A DNA stretch of 64,000 nucleotides. Origin: Wenjunlia tyrosinilytica. Lineage in GTDB: Bacteria > Actinomycetota > Actinomycetes > Streptomycetales > Streptomycetaceae. The position numbers and the translations under genes were made by a program. The notes beneath the pieces were generated by a model. That model saw nothing but the letters and a program-made list of their open reading frames with translations. It searched no databases and was not told where the DNA came from. The DNA lies in assembly GCF_014646055.1 (NCBI RefSeq), contig NZ_BMMS01000013.1:62001-126000 (forward strand), read 5' to 3'. Positions 16,500-26,901 of the stretch are shown piece after piece (the first letter of the stretch is position 1; each line of letters begins with the position of its first letter).

Positions 16500-17942
16500 G
16501 TGGCCAGGACATGGCAGGTGGCGGCTTCGTCGGCCGCTGTGGGGTTGGCTGTGGCCCTGGTGTCCGTTCTCGTCGCGGGACCGTGGGAGGGCGGCCGGCG
16601 GGTCGCGGAGCGCGATGCCGCCGCCGCCCGTTCGAATGCCGCCCCCGGCCGGGGTTCCGTCAGGGCCCTGCGGCCCGCGGCGGCGGTGCTCTCCGCCGTC
16701 CGGATGACGCGGAGCGACGCAGGTCCCGAACTGCCGCTGCCCACCCGCCAGGGGCTGGAGGAGGCTCTGGGGCCGCTCCTGAATTCCTCCGCGCTCGGGA
16801 GCGCGCACTCCGGCGCGGTGATGGACGCCGCCACCGGCAGGCTGATCTACGGGGCCGACGCCGACGCTCCGAGCACTCCGGCCTCGACGATCAAGATCGC
16901 CACCGCCGTGGCCGCCCTGGCGAGCGTCGGGCCGGAGCACCGCATCGCCACCACCGTCGTCCAGGGGGCGCGGCGCGACGAGATCGTCCTCGTGGGCGGC
17001 GGGGACCCCACGCTGACCGCCCGCGACCTGCCGACCGGGCCCGACGACCCGGCCTCCCTGCGCGAGCTCGCCGCCACCACCGCGCGAGCCCTCAAGGACC
17101 GCGGCACGAGGACGGTGCGGCTGCGCTACGACACCAGCGCCTACTCCGGACCCGAGCTGCACCCCATAGGGTTCGACGGCAACCTCGCGCGGGTGACACC
17201 CCTCATGGCCGACGAGGGCCGTGAGGACCCCGGGACCAGCCACAACGCCCGCAGGGTGCGCGACCCCGCCGGCGACGCGGCCGCGAGGTTCGCCGTGTTC
17301 CTGCGGCGGCGCGGCGTGGACGTCCAGGGCGACCCCCGCCCGGGCCGGGCGGCCCGCACCGCCGAGGGCACCATCGCGGAGGTCAGGTCGCCCGCCCTCG
17401 CCGTCCTGGTCGAGCGGATGCTGACCGACAGCGACAACGACATCGCCGAGGCCCTCGCCCGCCAGACCGCCATGGCCAGGGGCATGCCCGCGAGCTTCGA
17501 CGGCGGCGGCAGGGCCGTCGAGTCCGTGCTCCGGAAGGCGGGTCTGCCCCTGGGCGCCGCCCGTTTCCTCGACGGCAGCGGTCTCAACAGCGGGGACCAG
17601 GTCTCCGCCGAACTCCTGGTCCGCCTGCTCGCCCACGCCGCCGCGCCGGACAAGCCCGCCCTCAGGCCCGCGCTGACCGGCCTGCCGGTCGCCGGGTTCA
17701 GCGGCACCCTGGCGAACCGTTACGGCGCCGGGGGCGGCGGTCCCTCCCATGCCGCCGCGGGCCTGGTACGTGCCAAGACCGGCACCCTCACGGGTGTCAA
17801 CACCCTCGCCGGGACCCTCGTGGACGCCGACGGCCGCCTGCTCGTCTTCGCGTTCACCGCCAAGGGGACCACCTCGGCCGAGGCGGCGACCGATGCCCTC
17901 GACCGGCTCGCCGCGGCCGTCGCCAACTGCGGCTGCCGGTAG
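16500..17942 (+). CDS. D-alanyl-D-alanine carboxypeptidase/endopeptidase, PBP4 (class C) type
   Basis: 480 residues from GTG 16500 (GGGGAAAGGG about 11 bases upstream). A basic residue and membrane helix at 5-27 act as an anchor or uncleaved signal. The penicillin-binding motifs are SxxK at STIK (S129-K132), SDN at 311-313 and KTG at 426-428, with a large insertion between the first two as in DacB/PBP4. It trims or cleaves peptidoglycan peptides outside the membrane and is not essential in most bacteria. It is divergent from the NACHT gene with 113 bases between starts. In related genomes its neighbour is ppa. Confidence 0.93.
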   Translation: MARTWQVAASSAAVGLAVALVSVLVAGPWEGGRRVAERDAAAARSNAAPGRGSVRALRPAAAVLSAVRMTRSDAGPELPLPTRQGLEEALGPLLNSSALGSAHSGAVMDAATGRLIYGADADAPSTPASTIKIATAVAALASVGPEHRIATTVVQGARRDEIVLVGGGDPTLTARDLPTGPDDPASLRELAATTARALKDRGTRTVRLRYDTSAYSGPELHPIGFDGNLARVTPLMADEGREDPGTSHNARRVRDPAGDAAARFAVFLRRRGVDVQGDPRPGRAARTAEGTIAEVRSPALAVLVERMLTDSDNDIAEALARQTAMARGMPASFDGGGRAVESVLRKAGLPLGAARFLDGSGLNSGDQVSAELLVRLLAHAAAPDKPALRPALTGLPVAGFSGTLANRYGAGGGGPSHAAAGLVRAKTGTLTGVNTLAGTLVDADGRLLVFAFTAKGTTSAEAATDALDRLAAAVANCGCR

Positions 17943-17957
17943 CGCGGGGGTCGTCCC

Positions 17958-18000
17958 GCGGCGGATGTCCTGGCCGTCCGCGGCGGATGTCCTGGCCGTC
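17958..18000. repeat. 21-bp tandem repeat after the carboxypeptidase gene
   Basis: A 21-bp unit (GCGGCGGATGTCC...GTC) at 17958-17978 is repeated at 17980-18000 with a 22-bp period, 16 bases after the stop codon. A third, degenerate start follows at 18002. Confidence 0.85.
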
Positions 18001-18118
18001 CCGCGGCCGATGCCCCGGCTCATTCCCCGGCCACCCCCTGGCCGACGGCCGGTGCAAGCGGCAATACCCGGGGCAATTCAGGGTCCCGTCCCCCGGCCGG
18101 GCAACGTACGGTGAAGCC

Positions 18119-19285
18119 ATGACGAGCACCGGTGGAGCGGAGATGGTCGACTGGAACCTCGCGGTGGCGACCGCGACCCGGCTCGTGCGGCCGGGGCCCG
18201 AGGTGAGCCGGGACGAGGCCAGAGCGGTCGTGTCCGAGCTGCGCGGCCACGCCGAGGCGTCCGAGCGGCACGTGCGCGACTTCACGGCGATGGCGTCCCC
18301 GGACGGAGCCCCCGACCTCGGCGGCACCCCCGTCCTCGTGGTGGACCGGCCGGGCTGGATCAAGGCCAACGTGGCGGGCTTCCGCGAGATCCTCAAGCCC
18401 CTGTTCGAGAAGATGCAGTCCCGGCGTGAGGGCATCCCCGGCGGCTCCGTGATCAACGCCGTGGGCGGCAAGGTCACCGGCGTCGAGGTCGGCATGCTCC
18501 TGTCGTTCCTGTCCTCGCGCGTCCTCGGCCAGTACGAGACCTTCGCCCCGGCCACCCACGACATGCCCGCCGGACCCGCCGACGCCACGGCGGGCACCCC
18601 CCGCCAGGGCCGTCTCCTGCTCGTGGCGCCGAACATCGTCCACGTGGAGCGCGAGCTCGACGTCGACCCGCACGACTTCCGCCTGTGGGTGTGCCTGCAC
18701 GAGGAGACCCACCGCACCCAGTTCAGCGCCGTGCCGTGGCTGCGCGACCACATCGAGGGCGAGATCCAGTCGTTCCTCGGCGAGACCGAGATGGACCCGG
18801 CCACGCTCCTCGAGCGCTTCCGCGAGGCCGTCCAGTCCATCGCCACCGGCGGCAGCGGGAGCAAGGACCCCGACTCCGAGGACGAGCCGGAGGGCGCCCG
18901 CAGCGTCCTGGACATCGTCCAGACCCCGGCCCAGCGCGAGATCCTCTCCCGCGTCACCGCCGTCATGTCGCTGCTCGAGGGCCACGCCGACTACGTGATG
19001 GACGGCGTCGGCCCCGAGGTCGTCCCGACCGTCGCCGAGATCCGCGAGAAGTTCCAGCGGCGCCGCCAGACCGGCGCCAGCCGGCTCGACGTCGCCCTGC
19101 GCAAGCTCCTCGGCCTCGACGCCAAGCTGCGGCAGTACAAGGACGGCGAACGGTTCGTCAGGGCGGTCGTCGACGAGGTGGGAATGGCCGGCTTCAACCG
19201 CGTCTGGACCTCGCCCAACACCCTGCCCACCCGCCAGGAGATCGGCCGGCCCCAGGACTGGGTGGCGCGCGTCCACTCCAAGTAG
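18119..19285 (+). CDS. Zinc-dependent metalloprotease (DUF2342 type)
   Basis: 388 residues, no signal peptide. It contains the zincin motif HEETH in [12 protein letters not shown] (about residue 200) and a downstream conserved [14 protein letters not shown] whose Glu/His could complete the site. This matches the actinobacterial zinc-dependent metalloprotease family also labelled coenzyme F420 biosynthesis-associated protein. Biological substrate unknown. The ATG at 18119 is chosen because homology starts right after it ([19 protein letters not shown]); the ribosome site is weak (GGTGAAG). It precedes tilS as in other Streptomyces. Confidence 0.88.
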   Translation: MTSTGGAEMVDWNLAVATATRLVRPGPEVSRDEARAVVSELRGHAEASERHVRDFTAMASPDGAPDLGGTPVLVVDRPGWIKANVAGFREILKPLFEKMQSRREGIPGGSVINAVGGKVTGVEVGMLLSFLSSRVLGQYETFAPATHDMPAGPADATAGTPRQGRLLLVAPNIVHVERELDVDPHDFRLWVCLHEETHRTQFSAVPWLRDHIEGEIQSFLGETEMDPATLLERFREAVQSIATGGSGSKDPDSEDEPEGARSVLDIVQTPAQREILSRVTAVMSLLEGHADYVMDGVGPEVVPTVAEIREKFQRRRQTGASRLDVALRKLLGLDAKLRQYKDGERFVRAVVDEVGMAGFNRVWTSPNTLPTRQEIGRPQDWVARVHSK

Positions 19286-19443
19286 CTCGCGAGCACGTTC
19301 GGAGGTGTTGCCTCAAGGCTGTCCTTTTAGGGCCTTTCGGACGTCCACGTCAACCTCGCAGTCACCCGTCCGAGGGAGCGTGATCGGCGGGTCCGCGTGC
19401 GATGCTCGGGAATCACCCGACTTCTGCCACGATCGACCTACCC

Positions 19444-19461
19444 CCGTGCGCTCGCGCACGG
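19444..19461. other. Short perfect palindrome upstream of tilS
   Basis: CCGTGCG-CTCG-CGCACGG, a 7-bp stem with a 4-base loop, 57 bases before the tilS start in a 232-bp intergenic region. Could be an operator or leader hairpin; nothing specific is recognised. Confidence 0.35.
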
Positions 19462-19517
19462 ACCCCTCCCTGCGGGCAAGCGGGCGGGTCGTGCGGCTTC
19501 TGAGGAGTGATCAGACT

Positions 19518-20609
19518 ATGGGTCCACACCCCGCGGTGGCGGCGATACGCCTGGCGGTCCGCCGCGTCCTGCACGACGTACTCCGGGAACTGCCGCCGAG
19601 CCCCCTCGGGCCCGCCGAGGCCGCGCCCGGCAACAGGCCCGTCGTCCTCGTGGCGTGCAGTGGCGGCTCGGACTCCATGGCGCTCGCCTCCGCGCTCGCC
19701 TTCGAAGCCCCCAAGCTCGGTATCAGGCCGGGCGCGGTCACGGTCGACCACGGCCTCCAGGAGGGCTCGGCCACGCGTGCCGTCGAGGTGGCCTCGCACC
19801 TGCGCGACCTCGGCCTCGACCCCGTCGACGTCCTCGGCGTGACCGTGGGCCGCCAGGGCGGACCCGAGGCGGCCGCCCGGGACGCCCGCTACGCCGCGCT
19901 CGACTCCGCGGCGCAGCGGTACGGCGCCGTCGCCGTCCTGCTCGGCCACACCCGCGACGACCAGGCCGAGACCGTCCTGCTCGGCCTCGCCCGAGGCTCC
20001 GGCACCCGCTCCCTGTCCGGCATGCCCGCGGTCAACGGGCGCTACCGCCGCCCGTTCCTCCACCTCGACCGGGACACCACCCGCCAGGCCTGCCTCGTCC
20101 AGGGCCTGCCGGTGTGGGAGGACCCGCACAACGCGGACCCCGCCTACACCCGCTCGCGGGTCCGCCACGAAGCCCTCCCGATCCTCGAGAAGTCCCTGGG
20201 CAAGGGGGTCGTCGAAGCCCTCGCCCGCACCGCCCAGCTCTCCCGTGACGACGCCGACGCCCTCGACGGCTGGGCCACCCGCGTCGAGTCCGAGGTACGC
20301 GACGCCGACGGAAGCCTCGACGCCACCCGCCTGCGCGAGCTGCCCCCCGCGGTGCGCCGCAGGGTGATCCGCCGCGCGGCCGTCGCCGCGGGCAGTCCTG
20401 CCGGGTCGCTGTTCGCCCGGCACGTCGAGGAGGTCGACCGCCTGGTCACCGGCTGGCGGGGCCAGGGTCCGCTCCACCTGCCCGGGGGCGTCGAGGCGGA
20501 CCGGCAGTGTGGCAGGCTGTTGTTCCGGCGTCGTTGCTCCAGTGACACCCTCGGTGGCACCCAGAAGCCAGCGGGCGCCCGGCAGCCGACACCGGATCCG
20601 ACCTTGTAG
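19518..20609 (+). CDS. tilS: tRNA(Ile)-lysidine synthetase
   Basis: 363 residues. The PP-loop CSGGSDS (47-53) marks an N-type ATP pyrophosphatase, followed by [29 protein letters not shown] and the [17 protein letters not shown] segment typical of TilS. The enzyme lysidinylates C34 of tRNA-Ile(CAU), changing AUG to AUA decoding, and is essential. The C-terminal TilS domain is short, as in other actinobacteria. GAGGAG at 19502-19507 supports the ATG. hpt follows after 12 bases, the common tilS-hpt-ftsH arrangement. Confidence 0.96.
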   Translation: MGPHPAVAAIRLAVRRVLHDVLRELPPSPLGPAEAAPGNRPVVLVACSGGSDSMALASALAFEAPKLGIRPGAVTVDHGLQEGSATRAVEVASHLRDLGLDPVDVLGVTVGRQGGPEAAARDARYAALDSAAQRYGAVAVLLGHTRDDQAETVLLGLARGSGTRSLSGMPAVNGRYRRPFLHLDRDTTRQACLVQGLPVWEDPHNADPAYTRSRVRHEALPILEKSLGKGVVEALARTAQLSRDDADALDGWATRVESEVRDADGSLDATRLRELPPAVRRRVIRRAAVAAGSPAGSLFARHVEEVDRLVTGWRGQGPLHLPGGVEADRQCGRLLFRRRCSSDTLGGTQKPAGARQPTPDPTL

Positions 20610-20621
20610 GAAGTAGCGCGG

Positions 20622-21176
20622 GTGGACGAGAAGGACATGGGCAGCGACCTGAAGTCGGTGCTCATCACCAAGCAAGAAATCGACGACAAGCTCGCCGAGC
20701 TCGCGGCGCGCATCGACGCCGACTACGCCGGGCGGGACCTGCTGATCGTCGGTGTCCTCAAGGGCGCCGTCATGGTCATGGCGGACCTGGCCCGGGCCCT
20801 GAGCCACCCGGTCAAGATGGACTGGATGGCCGTGTCCTCCTACGGCTCCGGCACCAAGTCCTCCGGCGTCGTGCGCATCCTCAAGGACCTCGACACCGAC
20901 ATCGCCGGCAAGGACGTGCTGGTCGTCGAGGACATCATCGACTCGGGCCTGACCCTGTCCTGGCTCCTGACCAACCTCGGCTCGCGCGGCCCCGCCTCCA
21001 TCGCCGTGTGCACCCTGCTGCGCAAGCCGGAGGCGGCCAAGGTCGCCATCGACGTGAAGTACGTCGGCTTCGACATCCCCAATGAATTCGTGGTCGGCTA
21101 CGGCCTCGACTACGCCGAGAAGTACCGGAACCTGCCGTTCGTCGGCACCCTCGCCCCGCACGTCTACGGCGGCTGA
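20622..21176 (+). CDS. hpt: Hypoxanthine phosphoribosyltransferase
   Basis: 184 residues, GTG start with AGGAAG upstream. The PRPP-binding motif [14 protein letters not shown] and the flexible-loop region [11 protein letters not shown] are intact, with [20 protein letters not shown] near the end contacting the purine. It salvages hypoxanthine/guanine to IMP/GMP. It is in an operon with tilS (12-base gap); ftsH follows after 255 bases that include a probable separate promoter. Confidence 0.97.
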   Translation: MDEKDMGSDLKSVLITKQEIDDKLAELAARIDADYAGRDLLIVGVLKGAVMVMADLARALSHPVKMDWMAVSSYGSGTKSSGVVRILKDLDTDIAGKDVLVVEDIIDSGLTLSWLLTNLGSRGPASIAVCTLLRKPEAAKVAIDVKYVGFDIPNEFVVGYGLDYAEKYRNLPFVGTLAPHVYGG

Positions 21177-21431
21177 GGGCCCGGGGACGCCCGGGGGAGG
21201 CGGCCGGGGGACTTTGGTCCCGCCCCTTTCACCCCTGGGAACACCGGTCGGTTTCCCCTCGTTGGAGCAGGGGAAGACGAGTTTGTTAACGGTCGGGTCC
21301 GCTTCGGGTCACAATGGCTGGGGTACCGTCCGACAAATAACTGGTGCTCCCGGGGTTACGGCAGATGCCGAGCGACCCGGGGGCCTCTCAATCTGGCAGG
21401 AGGGACGGGGCGGATACATCGCCCCGCATGG

Positions 21432-23468
21432 ATGGACGTGAAGCGCTACTTCCGTGGGCCGGTCATGTGGATCGTGCTGGCCGTCCTCGCTGTGATCGTG
21501 TTGATGCAGGTCGTCCAGAGCTCTGGCGGCTACAAGACGGTGGACACCGGCGAGGTCGTCAAGGCGATCAATGACAACAGGGTCAAATCCGCAGAGCTGA
21601 CCACCGGCGACGAGCAGGTCATCAAGGTCCAGCTCAAGCCCGGCGTGAAGATCAAGGGCAGCGACAAGATCAAGGCCTCGTACATCGGGGACCAGGGCGT
21701 CGCCCTTGCCCGGGATCTTCAGACGAAGTACCAGGCCAAGGACCCGAACGCGAGGATCACCGACGGGTACACCGTCGCGCCGTCGAAGCAGAACCCCTTC
21801 GTCGGGATCCTGCTCTCGCTGCTCCCGTTCGTCCTGATCGTGATCGTGTTCCTGTTCCTGATGAATCAGATGCAGGGCGGCGGCTCCCGAGTCATGAACT
21901 TCGGGAAGTCCAAGGCCAAGCTGATCACCAAGGACACGCCGAAGACGACGTTCTCCGACGTCGCGGGCGCCGACGAGGCCGTCGAGGAACTCCAGGAGAT
22001 CAAGGAGTTCCTCCAGGAGCCGGCCAAGTTCCAGGCCGTCGGAGCCAAGATCCCCAAGGGTGTGCTGCTGTACGGGCCGCCCGGCACCGGTAAGACCCTG
22101 CTCGCGCGTGCTGTCGCGGGCGAGGCGGGTGTCCCCTTCTATTCGATCTCGGGTTCCGACTTCGTCGAGATGTTCGTCGGTGTCGGTGCCTCCCGGGTCC
22201 GCGACCTGTTCGAGCAGGCCAAGGCGAACGCCCCGGCGATCGTGTTCGTCGACGAGATCGACGCCGTCGGCCGGCACCGCGGCGCGGGCCTCGGCGGCGG
22301 CCACGACGAGCGCGAGCAGACCCTGAACCAGCTGCTCGTCGAGATGGACGGCTTCGACGTGAAGGGCGGCGTCATCCTGATCGCCGCCACGAACCGCCCC
22401 GACATCCTCGACCCCGCGCTGCTGCGTCCGGGCCGCTTCGACCGGCAGATCGCCGTCGAGCGCCCCGACATGCAGGGCCGCCTGGCGATCCTCAAGGTCC
22501 ACCAGAAGGGCAAGCCGATCGCCCCGGACGTCGACCTCGAGGCCGTGGCCCGGCGCACCCCCGGCTTCACCGGCGCGGACCTGAGCAACGTCCTCAACGA
22601 GGCAGCGCTGCTCACCGCCCGCTCGGACAAGAAGCTGGTGGACAACTTCACCCTCGACGAGGCGATCGACCGTGTCGTGGCCGGACCGCAGAAGCGGACC
22701 CGGATCATGAGCGACAAGGAAAAGAAGATCACCGCGTACCACGAGGGCGGACACGCCCTGGTGGCCGCCGCCTCGCCGAACAGCGACCCGGTGCACAAGA
22801 TCACCATCCTGTCGCGCGGCCGGGCCCTCGGCTACACGATGGTCCTGCCGGACGAGGACAAGTACTCCACGACGCGCAACGAGATGCTGGACCAGCTCGC
22901 CTACATGCTGGGCGGGCGCGCGGCCGAGGAGCTCGTCTTCCACGACCCGACCACGGGCGCGGCGAACGACATCGAGAAGGCCACCGCGACCGCGCGGGCC
23001 ATGGTCACGCAGTACGGCATGACCGAGCGGCTCGGCGCGATCAAGTTCGGCACGGACAACGCGGAGCCCTTCCTCGGCCGTGAGATGGCTCACCAGCGCG
23101 ACTACTCGGAAGAGGTCGCCGCACTGGTGGACGAAGAGGTCAAGAAGCTGATCGAGACCGCGCACAACGAGGCGTGGGAGATCCTTGTCGAGAACCGTGA
23201 CGTCCTCGACAACCTCGTTCTGGCCCTCCTGGAGAAGGAGACGCTGAACAAGGAGCAGATCGCCGAGATCTTCAAGCCCGTCGTCAAGCGTCCCAGCCGC
23301 CCGGCGTGGACGGGTTCCTCGCACCGCACCCCGTCGACGCGGCCCCCGGTGCTCTCGCCGAAGGAGCTCGCGCTCACCAATGGCGCGGGCACGGCGAGCA
23401 ACGGCAGCACGCCGACGGACACGGTCCAGCTCCCGAAGACCGCCGAAGAGCAGTCGGACGGCAACTGA
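21432..23468 (+). CDS. ftsH: ATP-dependent zinc metalloprotease FtsH
   Basis: 678 residues. Two membrane helices (11-29, 121-144) flank an extracytoplasmic domain. The AAA domain has Walker A GPPGTGKT (215-222), Walker B IVFVDEID (270-277), pore/second-region [16 protein letters not shown] and the arginine-finger region [11 protein letters not shown]. The zinc protease motif is HEGGH (437-441). The C-terminal 50 residues are a disordered Ser/Thr/Pro tail. FtsH degrades unassembled membrane proteins and unstable regulators. The ATG at 21432 lacks a good ribosome site nearby but matches the conserved [14 protein letters not shown] start. Strong terminator downstream. Confidence 0.97.
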   Translation: MDVKRYFRGPVMWIVLAVLAVIVLMQVVQSSGGYKTVDTGEVVKAINDNRVKSAELTTGDEQVIKVQLKPGVKIKGSDKIKASYIGDQGVALARDLQTKYQAKDPNARITDGYTVAPSKQNPFVGILLSLLPFVLIVIVFLFLMNQMQGGGSRVMNFGKSKAKLITKDTPKTTFSDVAGADEAVEELQEIKEFLQEPAKFQAVGAKIPKGVLLYGPPGTGKTLLARAVAGEAGVPFYSISGSDFVEMFVGVGASRVRDLFEQAKANAPAIVFVDEIDAVGRHRGAGLGGGHDEREQTLNQLLVEMDGFDVKGGVILIAATNRPDILDPALLRPGRFDRQIAVERPDMQGRLAILKVHQKGKPIAPDVDLEAVARRTPGFTGADLSNVLNEAALLTARSDKKLVDNFTLDEAIDRVVAGPQKRTRIMSDKEKKITAYHEGGHALVAAASPNSDPVHKITILSRGRALGYTMVLPDEDKYSTTRNEMLDQLAYMLGGRAAEELVFHDPTTGAANDIEKATATARAMVTQYGMTERLGAIKFGTDNAEPFLGREMAHQRDYSEEVAALVDEEVKKLIETAHNEAWEILVENRDVLDNLVLALLEKETLNKEQIAEIFKPVVKRPSRPAWTGSSHRTPSTRPPVLSPKELALTNGAGTASNGSTPTDTVQLPKTAEEQSDGN

Positions 23469-23512
23469 CCGGTGCCTGACCCGTGACCTCCTGAGGTCGC
23501 AGCGGCTGAAGG

Positions 23513-23556
23513 GATGCCGCGCCCCAGCGTTAGCCTGGGGTGCGGCATCTCCGCTT
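23513..23556 (+). terminator. Terminator of ftsH
   Basis: A 15-bp stem with one G-T pair (23513-23527 with 23535-23549) followed by TCCGCTTTTTC. The tail CGGCATCTCCGCTTTT is itself directly repeated once. Confidence 0.88.
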
Positions 23557-23629
23557 TTTCGGCATCTCCGCTTTTCGCTCCGTGAACGGCGTGCCCCACA
23601 GCAACATGCTCCACAGGAAGAGGCAGTAC

Positions 23630-24238
23630 ATGACGAACCCGGTGACGTTGGACGGCCACGAGGGCGCCATCGGCGAGTTCGACGAGAAGCGCGCCGAGAA
23701 CGCCGTGCGGGAACTGCTGATCGCCGTCGGCGAGAACCCGGACCGCGAGGGCCTGCGCGAGACTCCGGCACGAGTGGCCCGCGCCTACAAGGAGATATTC
23801 GCGGGGCTCTGGCAGGAGCCGGAAGAGGTGCTGACCACGACGTTCGACCTCGGCCACGACGAGATGGTGCTCGTCAAGGACATCGAGGTCTTCAGCACCT
23901 GCGAGCACCACCTGCTGCCGTTCGTGGGAGTCGCGCACGTCGGCTACATCCCGGCGACGTCCGGCAAGATCACCGGCCTGTCCAAGCTGGCCCGCCTGGT
24001 CGATGTCTACGCCCGCCGCCCGCAGGTGCAGGAACGACTCACCACGCAGATCGCCGACTCGCTGATGACGATCCTCGAGGCGCGCGGTGTCATCGTCGTC
24101 ATCGAGTGCGAGCACATGTGCATGTCCCTGCGGGGCATCCGCAAGCCCGGCGCCAAGACCACGACGTCCGCCGTGCGGGGGCAGCTGCGCGACGCGGCCA
24201 CCCGGGCCGAGGCGATGAGCCTGATAATGGCCAAGTAG
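23630..24238 (+). CDS. folE: GTP cyclohydrolase I
   Basis: 202 residues. Zinc ligands are Cys91 and His94 in CEHHLLPF and Cys164 in [10 protein letters not shown]; the [23 protein letters not shown] stretch forms the GTP site. It converts GTP to dihydroneopterin triphosphate, the first step of folate synthesis. The ATG at 23630 has AGGAAGAGG upstream; the longer upstream reading runs through the ftsH terminator. First gene of the folE-folP-SnoaL-folB-folK cluster. Confidence 0.97.
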   Translation: MTNPVTLDGHEGAIGEFDEKRAENAVRELLIAVGENPDREGLRETPARVARAYKEIFAGLWQEPEEVLTTTFDLGHDEMVLVKDIEVFSTCEHHLLPFVGVAHVGYIPATSGKITGLSKLARLVDVYARRPQVQERLTTQIADSLMTILEARGVIVVIECEHMCMSLRGIRKPGAKTTTSAVRGQLRDAATRAEAMSLIMAK

Positions 24239-24282
24239 CTCCTGGTGAACCCGGCTGGTCCCCACCGCCTACCCTGGACGGC

Positions 24283-25137
24283 ATGACGACGACGCGCGGC
24301 CGGGTGGCCGGTCTGGACGACTACGACCGGTGCGCGGTGATGGGTGTGGTGAACGTCACGCCCGACTCGTTCTCCGACGGCGGGCACTGGTTCGACACGG
24401 ATGTCGCCGTGAAGCACGGGCTCGACCTGGTGGCCGCGGGAGCGGACATCGTGGATGTGGGCGGGGAGTCGACCCGGCCCGGCGCCACCCGCGTGGACGA
24501 GGCCGAGGAGCTGCGGCGGGTGGTGCCCGTGGTGCGGCGTCTGGCCGCGGCCGGGGTCGTGGTGAGCGTCGACACGATGCGGGCCGTTGTCGCCGAGAAG
24601 GCGGTCGAGGCCGGGGCGCGCCTCGTCAACGACGTCAGCGGCGGGCTCGCCGACGAGGCGATGGTGCCGGTGGTGGCAGCGGCCGAGGTGCCGTTCGTGG
24701 TCATGCACTGGCGTGGGCAGAGCCTCGACATGAACAGCAGAGCGGTCTACGCGGACGTGGTCGGCGAGGTGCTCGCGGAGCTGCGCACCCGTTTCGAGGC
24801 CGTGGTGGCCGGGGGAGTGGATCCCGAAAGGGTGATCATCGACCCGGGGCTCGGCTTCGCCAAGGAGGCGCAGCACGATCTTGCGCTCGTGGCGCATCTG
24901 GACCGCCTGCACGAGCTGGGACGGCCCCTGCTGGTGGCGGCGTCGCGCAAGAGGTTCCTGGGGCGCGTGCTGGCCGGCGAGGAGGGTGCTCCACCGCCCG
25001 CGCGGCAGCGGGACGCCGCGACAGCCGCCGTCTCCGCTCTGGCGGCCCGTGACGGCGCCTGGGCGGTGCGGGTCCACGAGGTGGCGGCGTCGGCGGACGC
25101 GGTGCGGGTGGCCAGGGCCGTCGGGGGAGCGCGGTGA
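24283..25137 (+). CDS. folP: Dihydropteroate synthase
   Basis: 284 residues. Family motifs are all present: NVTPDSFSDGG (pterin/pyrophosphate loop 1), GGESTRPGA (loop 2), LVNDVSGG, MHWRG, DPGLGFAK and ASRKRFLG. It joins hydroxymethyl-dihydropterin pyrophosphate to p-aminobenzoate and is the sulfonamide target. A longer in-frame reading from within ftsH is rejected because homology begins here. It starts 44 bases after folE and overlaps the next gene by GTGA. Confidence 0.97.
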   Translation: MTTTRGRVAGLDDYDRCAVMGVVNVTPDSFSDGGHWFDTDVAVKHGLDLVAAGADIVDVGGESTRPGATRVDEAEELRRVVPVVRRLAAAGVVVSVDTMRAVVAEKAVEAGARLVNDVSGGLADEAMVPVVAAAEVPFVVMHWRGQSLDMNSRAVYADVVGEVLAELRTRFEAVVAGGVDPERVIIDPGLGFAKEAQHDLALVAHLDRLHELGRPLLVAASRKRFLGRVLAGEEGAPPPARQRDAATAAVSALAARDGAWAVRVHEVAASADAVRVARAVGGAR

Positions 25138-25589
25138 CCGAGGCCGCCGACGGCGTCGAGCTGGCGAACACGGAGTTCTACGAGGCCATCGAGAGCGGTG
25201 ACCTGGACCGGATGTCGGCCCTGTGGCTCGACGACGAGGTCAGCTGCGTCCACCCGGGGTGGCCGGTCCTGCGCGGACGGGCCGAGGTGCTGCGCTCATA
25301 CGCGTTGATCATGGCCAACACCGAGTACATCCAGTTCTTCCTCACCGACGTGGAGGTCGCCGTCCTCGGTGAGACCGCGCTGGTCACGTGCACGGAGAAC
25401 ATCCTCAGCGGCGGTCCGGCGGAGGAGGACGGCTCCACGGGGCCGCTGGTGGGCGGCCTGGTGGTGGCGACGAATGTGTTCCGCCGCACACCTGGCGGCT
25501 GGAAGCTGTGGTCCCATCACGGCTCGCCCGTGATGGCCGACGGCGAGGGCGACGAGGACGGGGAATCGGGCGACACCGCGGTCGGTTGA
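25134..25589 (+). CDS. SnoaL/NTF2-like domain protein
   Basis: 151 residues, GTG start overlapping the folP stop, so translationally coupled. The sequence has the NTF2-like cone fold pattern: NTEFYEAIESGDLDRMSALW, CVHPGWPVLRGRAEVLRSY, then four beta strands ending in WKLWSHHGSPV. SnoaL-like proteins are small ligand-binding or enzymatic domains; in actinobacterial folate operons this one has no proven function. A role in handling a pterin intermediate is only suggested by position. The C-terminus is acidic and disordered. Confidence 0.85.
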   Translation: MTEAADGVELANTEFYEAIESGDLDRMSALWLDDEVSCVHPGWPVLRGRAEVLRSYALIMANTEYIQFFLTDVEVAVLGETALVTCTENILSGGPAEEDGSTGPLVGGLVVATNVFRRTPGGWKLWSHHGSPVMADGEGDEDGESGDTAVG

Positions 25590-25917
25590 TCCGACGTGTG
25601 GTGGACCCCACTCTCATTCGGTCACCCGATCGAGCCAACACCCGGTGCGGGCATGCGTGGACCTTGTGGCAGGCGGGTAAGGCGGCCACGTGCGGGCGTG
25701 CTCATGGCTCCGCGGGCGGGGTGATCGGCCCTTCAATGCCCGCTTTTGCGGAGCTGCTGGGGCAGTCGGAACTGTCGGTATTCGCAGGTAGATTCGAGTG
25801 TGGGTGGGCCCTCGCGGGCTCGCCCGAGCACGCCCGCTCGGAGAACGGCCGGGACGGTGGCTCGGGCAAGGGCTCGGGCGACGACAAGGACAGCAGAAGG
25901 ACAGCAGGAGGTATCTC
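25590..25917. other. Intergenic region before folB
   Basis: 328 bases splitting the folate genes into two units. No gene is supported. A possible -10 (TAGATT, 25789-25794) lies about 125 bases upstream of folB, so folB-folK probably has its own promoter. Confidence 0.4.
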
Positions 25918-26277
25918 GTGGACCGTGTCGCGCTGCGCGGCCTGAAGGCGCGCGGGCACCACGGGGTGTTCCCCAGGGAGCGCGCCGAAGGCCAGACCTT
26001 CGTCGTGGACCTGGTGCTCGGCCTGGACACTCGGCCGGCCGCGGCAGACGACGACCTGGGCAGGACCGCGCACTACGGCCTCCTCGCCGAAGAAGTCGTC
26101 GCGGTCGTCGAGGGCGAGCCGGTGAACCTCATCGAGACCTTGGCCGAGCGCATCGCCCAGGCATGCCTGAAGCACGACCCGGTGCAGGAAGTGGAGGTGA
26201 CCGTGCACAAGCCGGACGCCCCCATCACCGTCCCGTTCGACGACGTGACCGTCACGATCACCCGGAGGCGCGCATGA
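25918..26277 (+). CDS. folB: Dihydroneopterin aldolase
   Basis: 119 residues, GTG start with CAGGAGG six bases upstream. Motifs LRGLKARGHHGVFPRER (active-site Lys/Tyr-equivalent region and Glu), GRTAHYGLLAE, NLIETLAERIA and VTVHKPDAPI are typical. It cleaves dihydroneopterin to hydroxymethyl-dihydropterin and glycolaldehyde. Overlaps folK by ATGA. Confidence 0.96.
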   Translation: MDRVALRGLKARGHHGVFPRERAEGQTFVVDLVLGLDTRPAAADDDLGRTAHYGLLAEEVVAVVEGEPVNLIETLAERIAQACLKHDPVQEVEVTVHKPDAPITVPFDDVTVTITRRRA

Positions 26278-26858
26278 GCTCGGATCCGACCACCCAGCCG
26301 GTACCGGCCGCCGTCGAGCGGCAGGTCGACGCGGCCGACACCACCTTGCACAACCCCAAGCGCGCCGTGGTCTCCCTCGGGAGCAACCTCGGCAACCGCC
26401 TGGAGACCATCCAGGGCGCGGTCGACGCCCTGGAGGACACCCCCGGGCTGCGGGTGAAGGCCGTCTCCCCGGTCTACGAGACCGCGCCGTGGGGCGTGGA
26501 GGACCAGCCGAACTACTTCAACGCCGTGGTGCTGATCAAGACCACGCTGCCGCCGTCCTCGCTCCTGGAGCGGGCGGGCGCGATCGAGGAGGCGTTCCAC
26601 CGTGTGCGCACCGAGCGATGGGGCGCCCGCACGATCGACGTCGACATCGTGGCCTACCAGGACATCGTCTCCGACGACCCCCTGCTCACGCTGCCTCACC
26701 CGCGGGCACACCAGCGGGCCTTCGTTCTCGCACCGTGGCACGACGTGGACCCGGACGCCGAACTGCCGGGCCTCGGCCCGGTGGCGAAGCTGCTCGAGGG
26801 CGTCGGCCGCGGCGGTGTCACCCCCCGCGAGGACATCGAGTTGAGACTGCCCGAGTAG
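26274..26858 (+). CDS. folK: 2-amino-4-hydroxy-6-hydroxymethyldihydropteridine diphosphokinase
   Basis: 194 residues with an unconserved 30-residue N-terminus, then VSLGSNLGNR, SPVYETAPWG, QPNYFNAVV, ERWGARTIDVDIV (metal-binding Asp pair) and LPHPRAHQRAFVLAPW. It pyrophosphorylates hydroxymethyl-dihydropterin to give the FolP substrate. Coupled to folB through a 4-base overlap. Confidence 0.97.
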   Translation: MSSDPTTQPVPAAVERQVDAADTTLHNPKRAVVSLGSNLGNRLETIQGAVDALEDTPGLRVKAVSPVYETAPWGVEDQPNYFNAVVLIKTTLPPSSLLERAGAIEEAFHRVRTERWGARTIDVDIVAYQDIVSDDPLLTLPHPRAHQRAFVLAPWHDVDPDAELPGLGPVAKLLEGVGRGGVTPREDIELRLPE

Positions 26859-26901
26859 GGTCGCCGGAACAGGTGTCGCGAGAGCTAAGGAGCCCCCAGC
26901 G

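Noticed and set aside
23380-24282. In-frame extension of folP into the end of ftsH and across folE
   Set aside because: It crosses a terminator and a confirmed gene in another frame; DHPS homology and family length begin at 24283.
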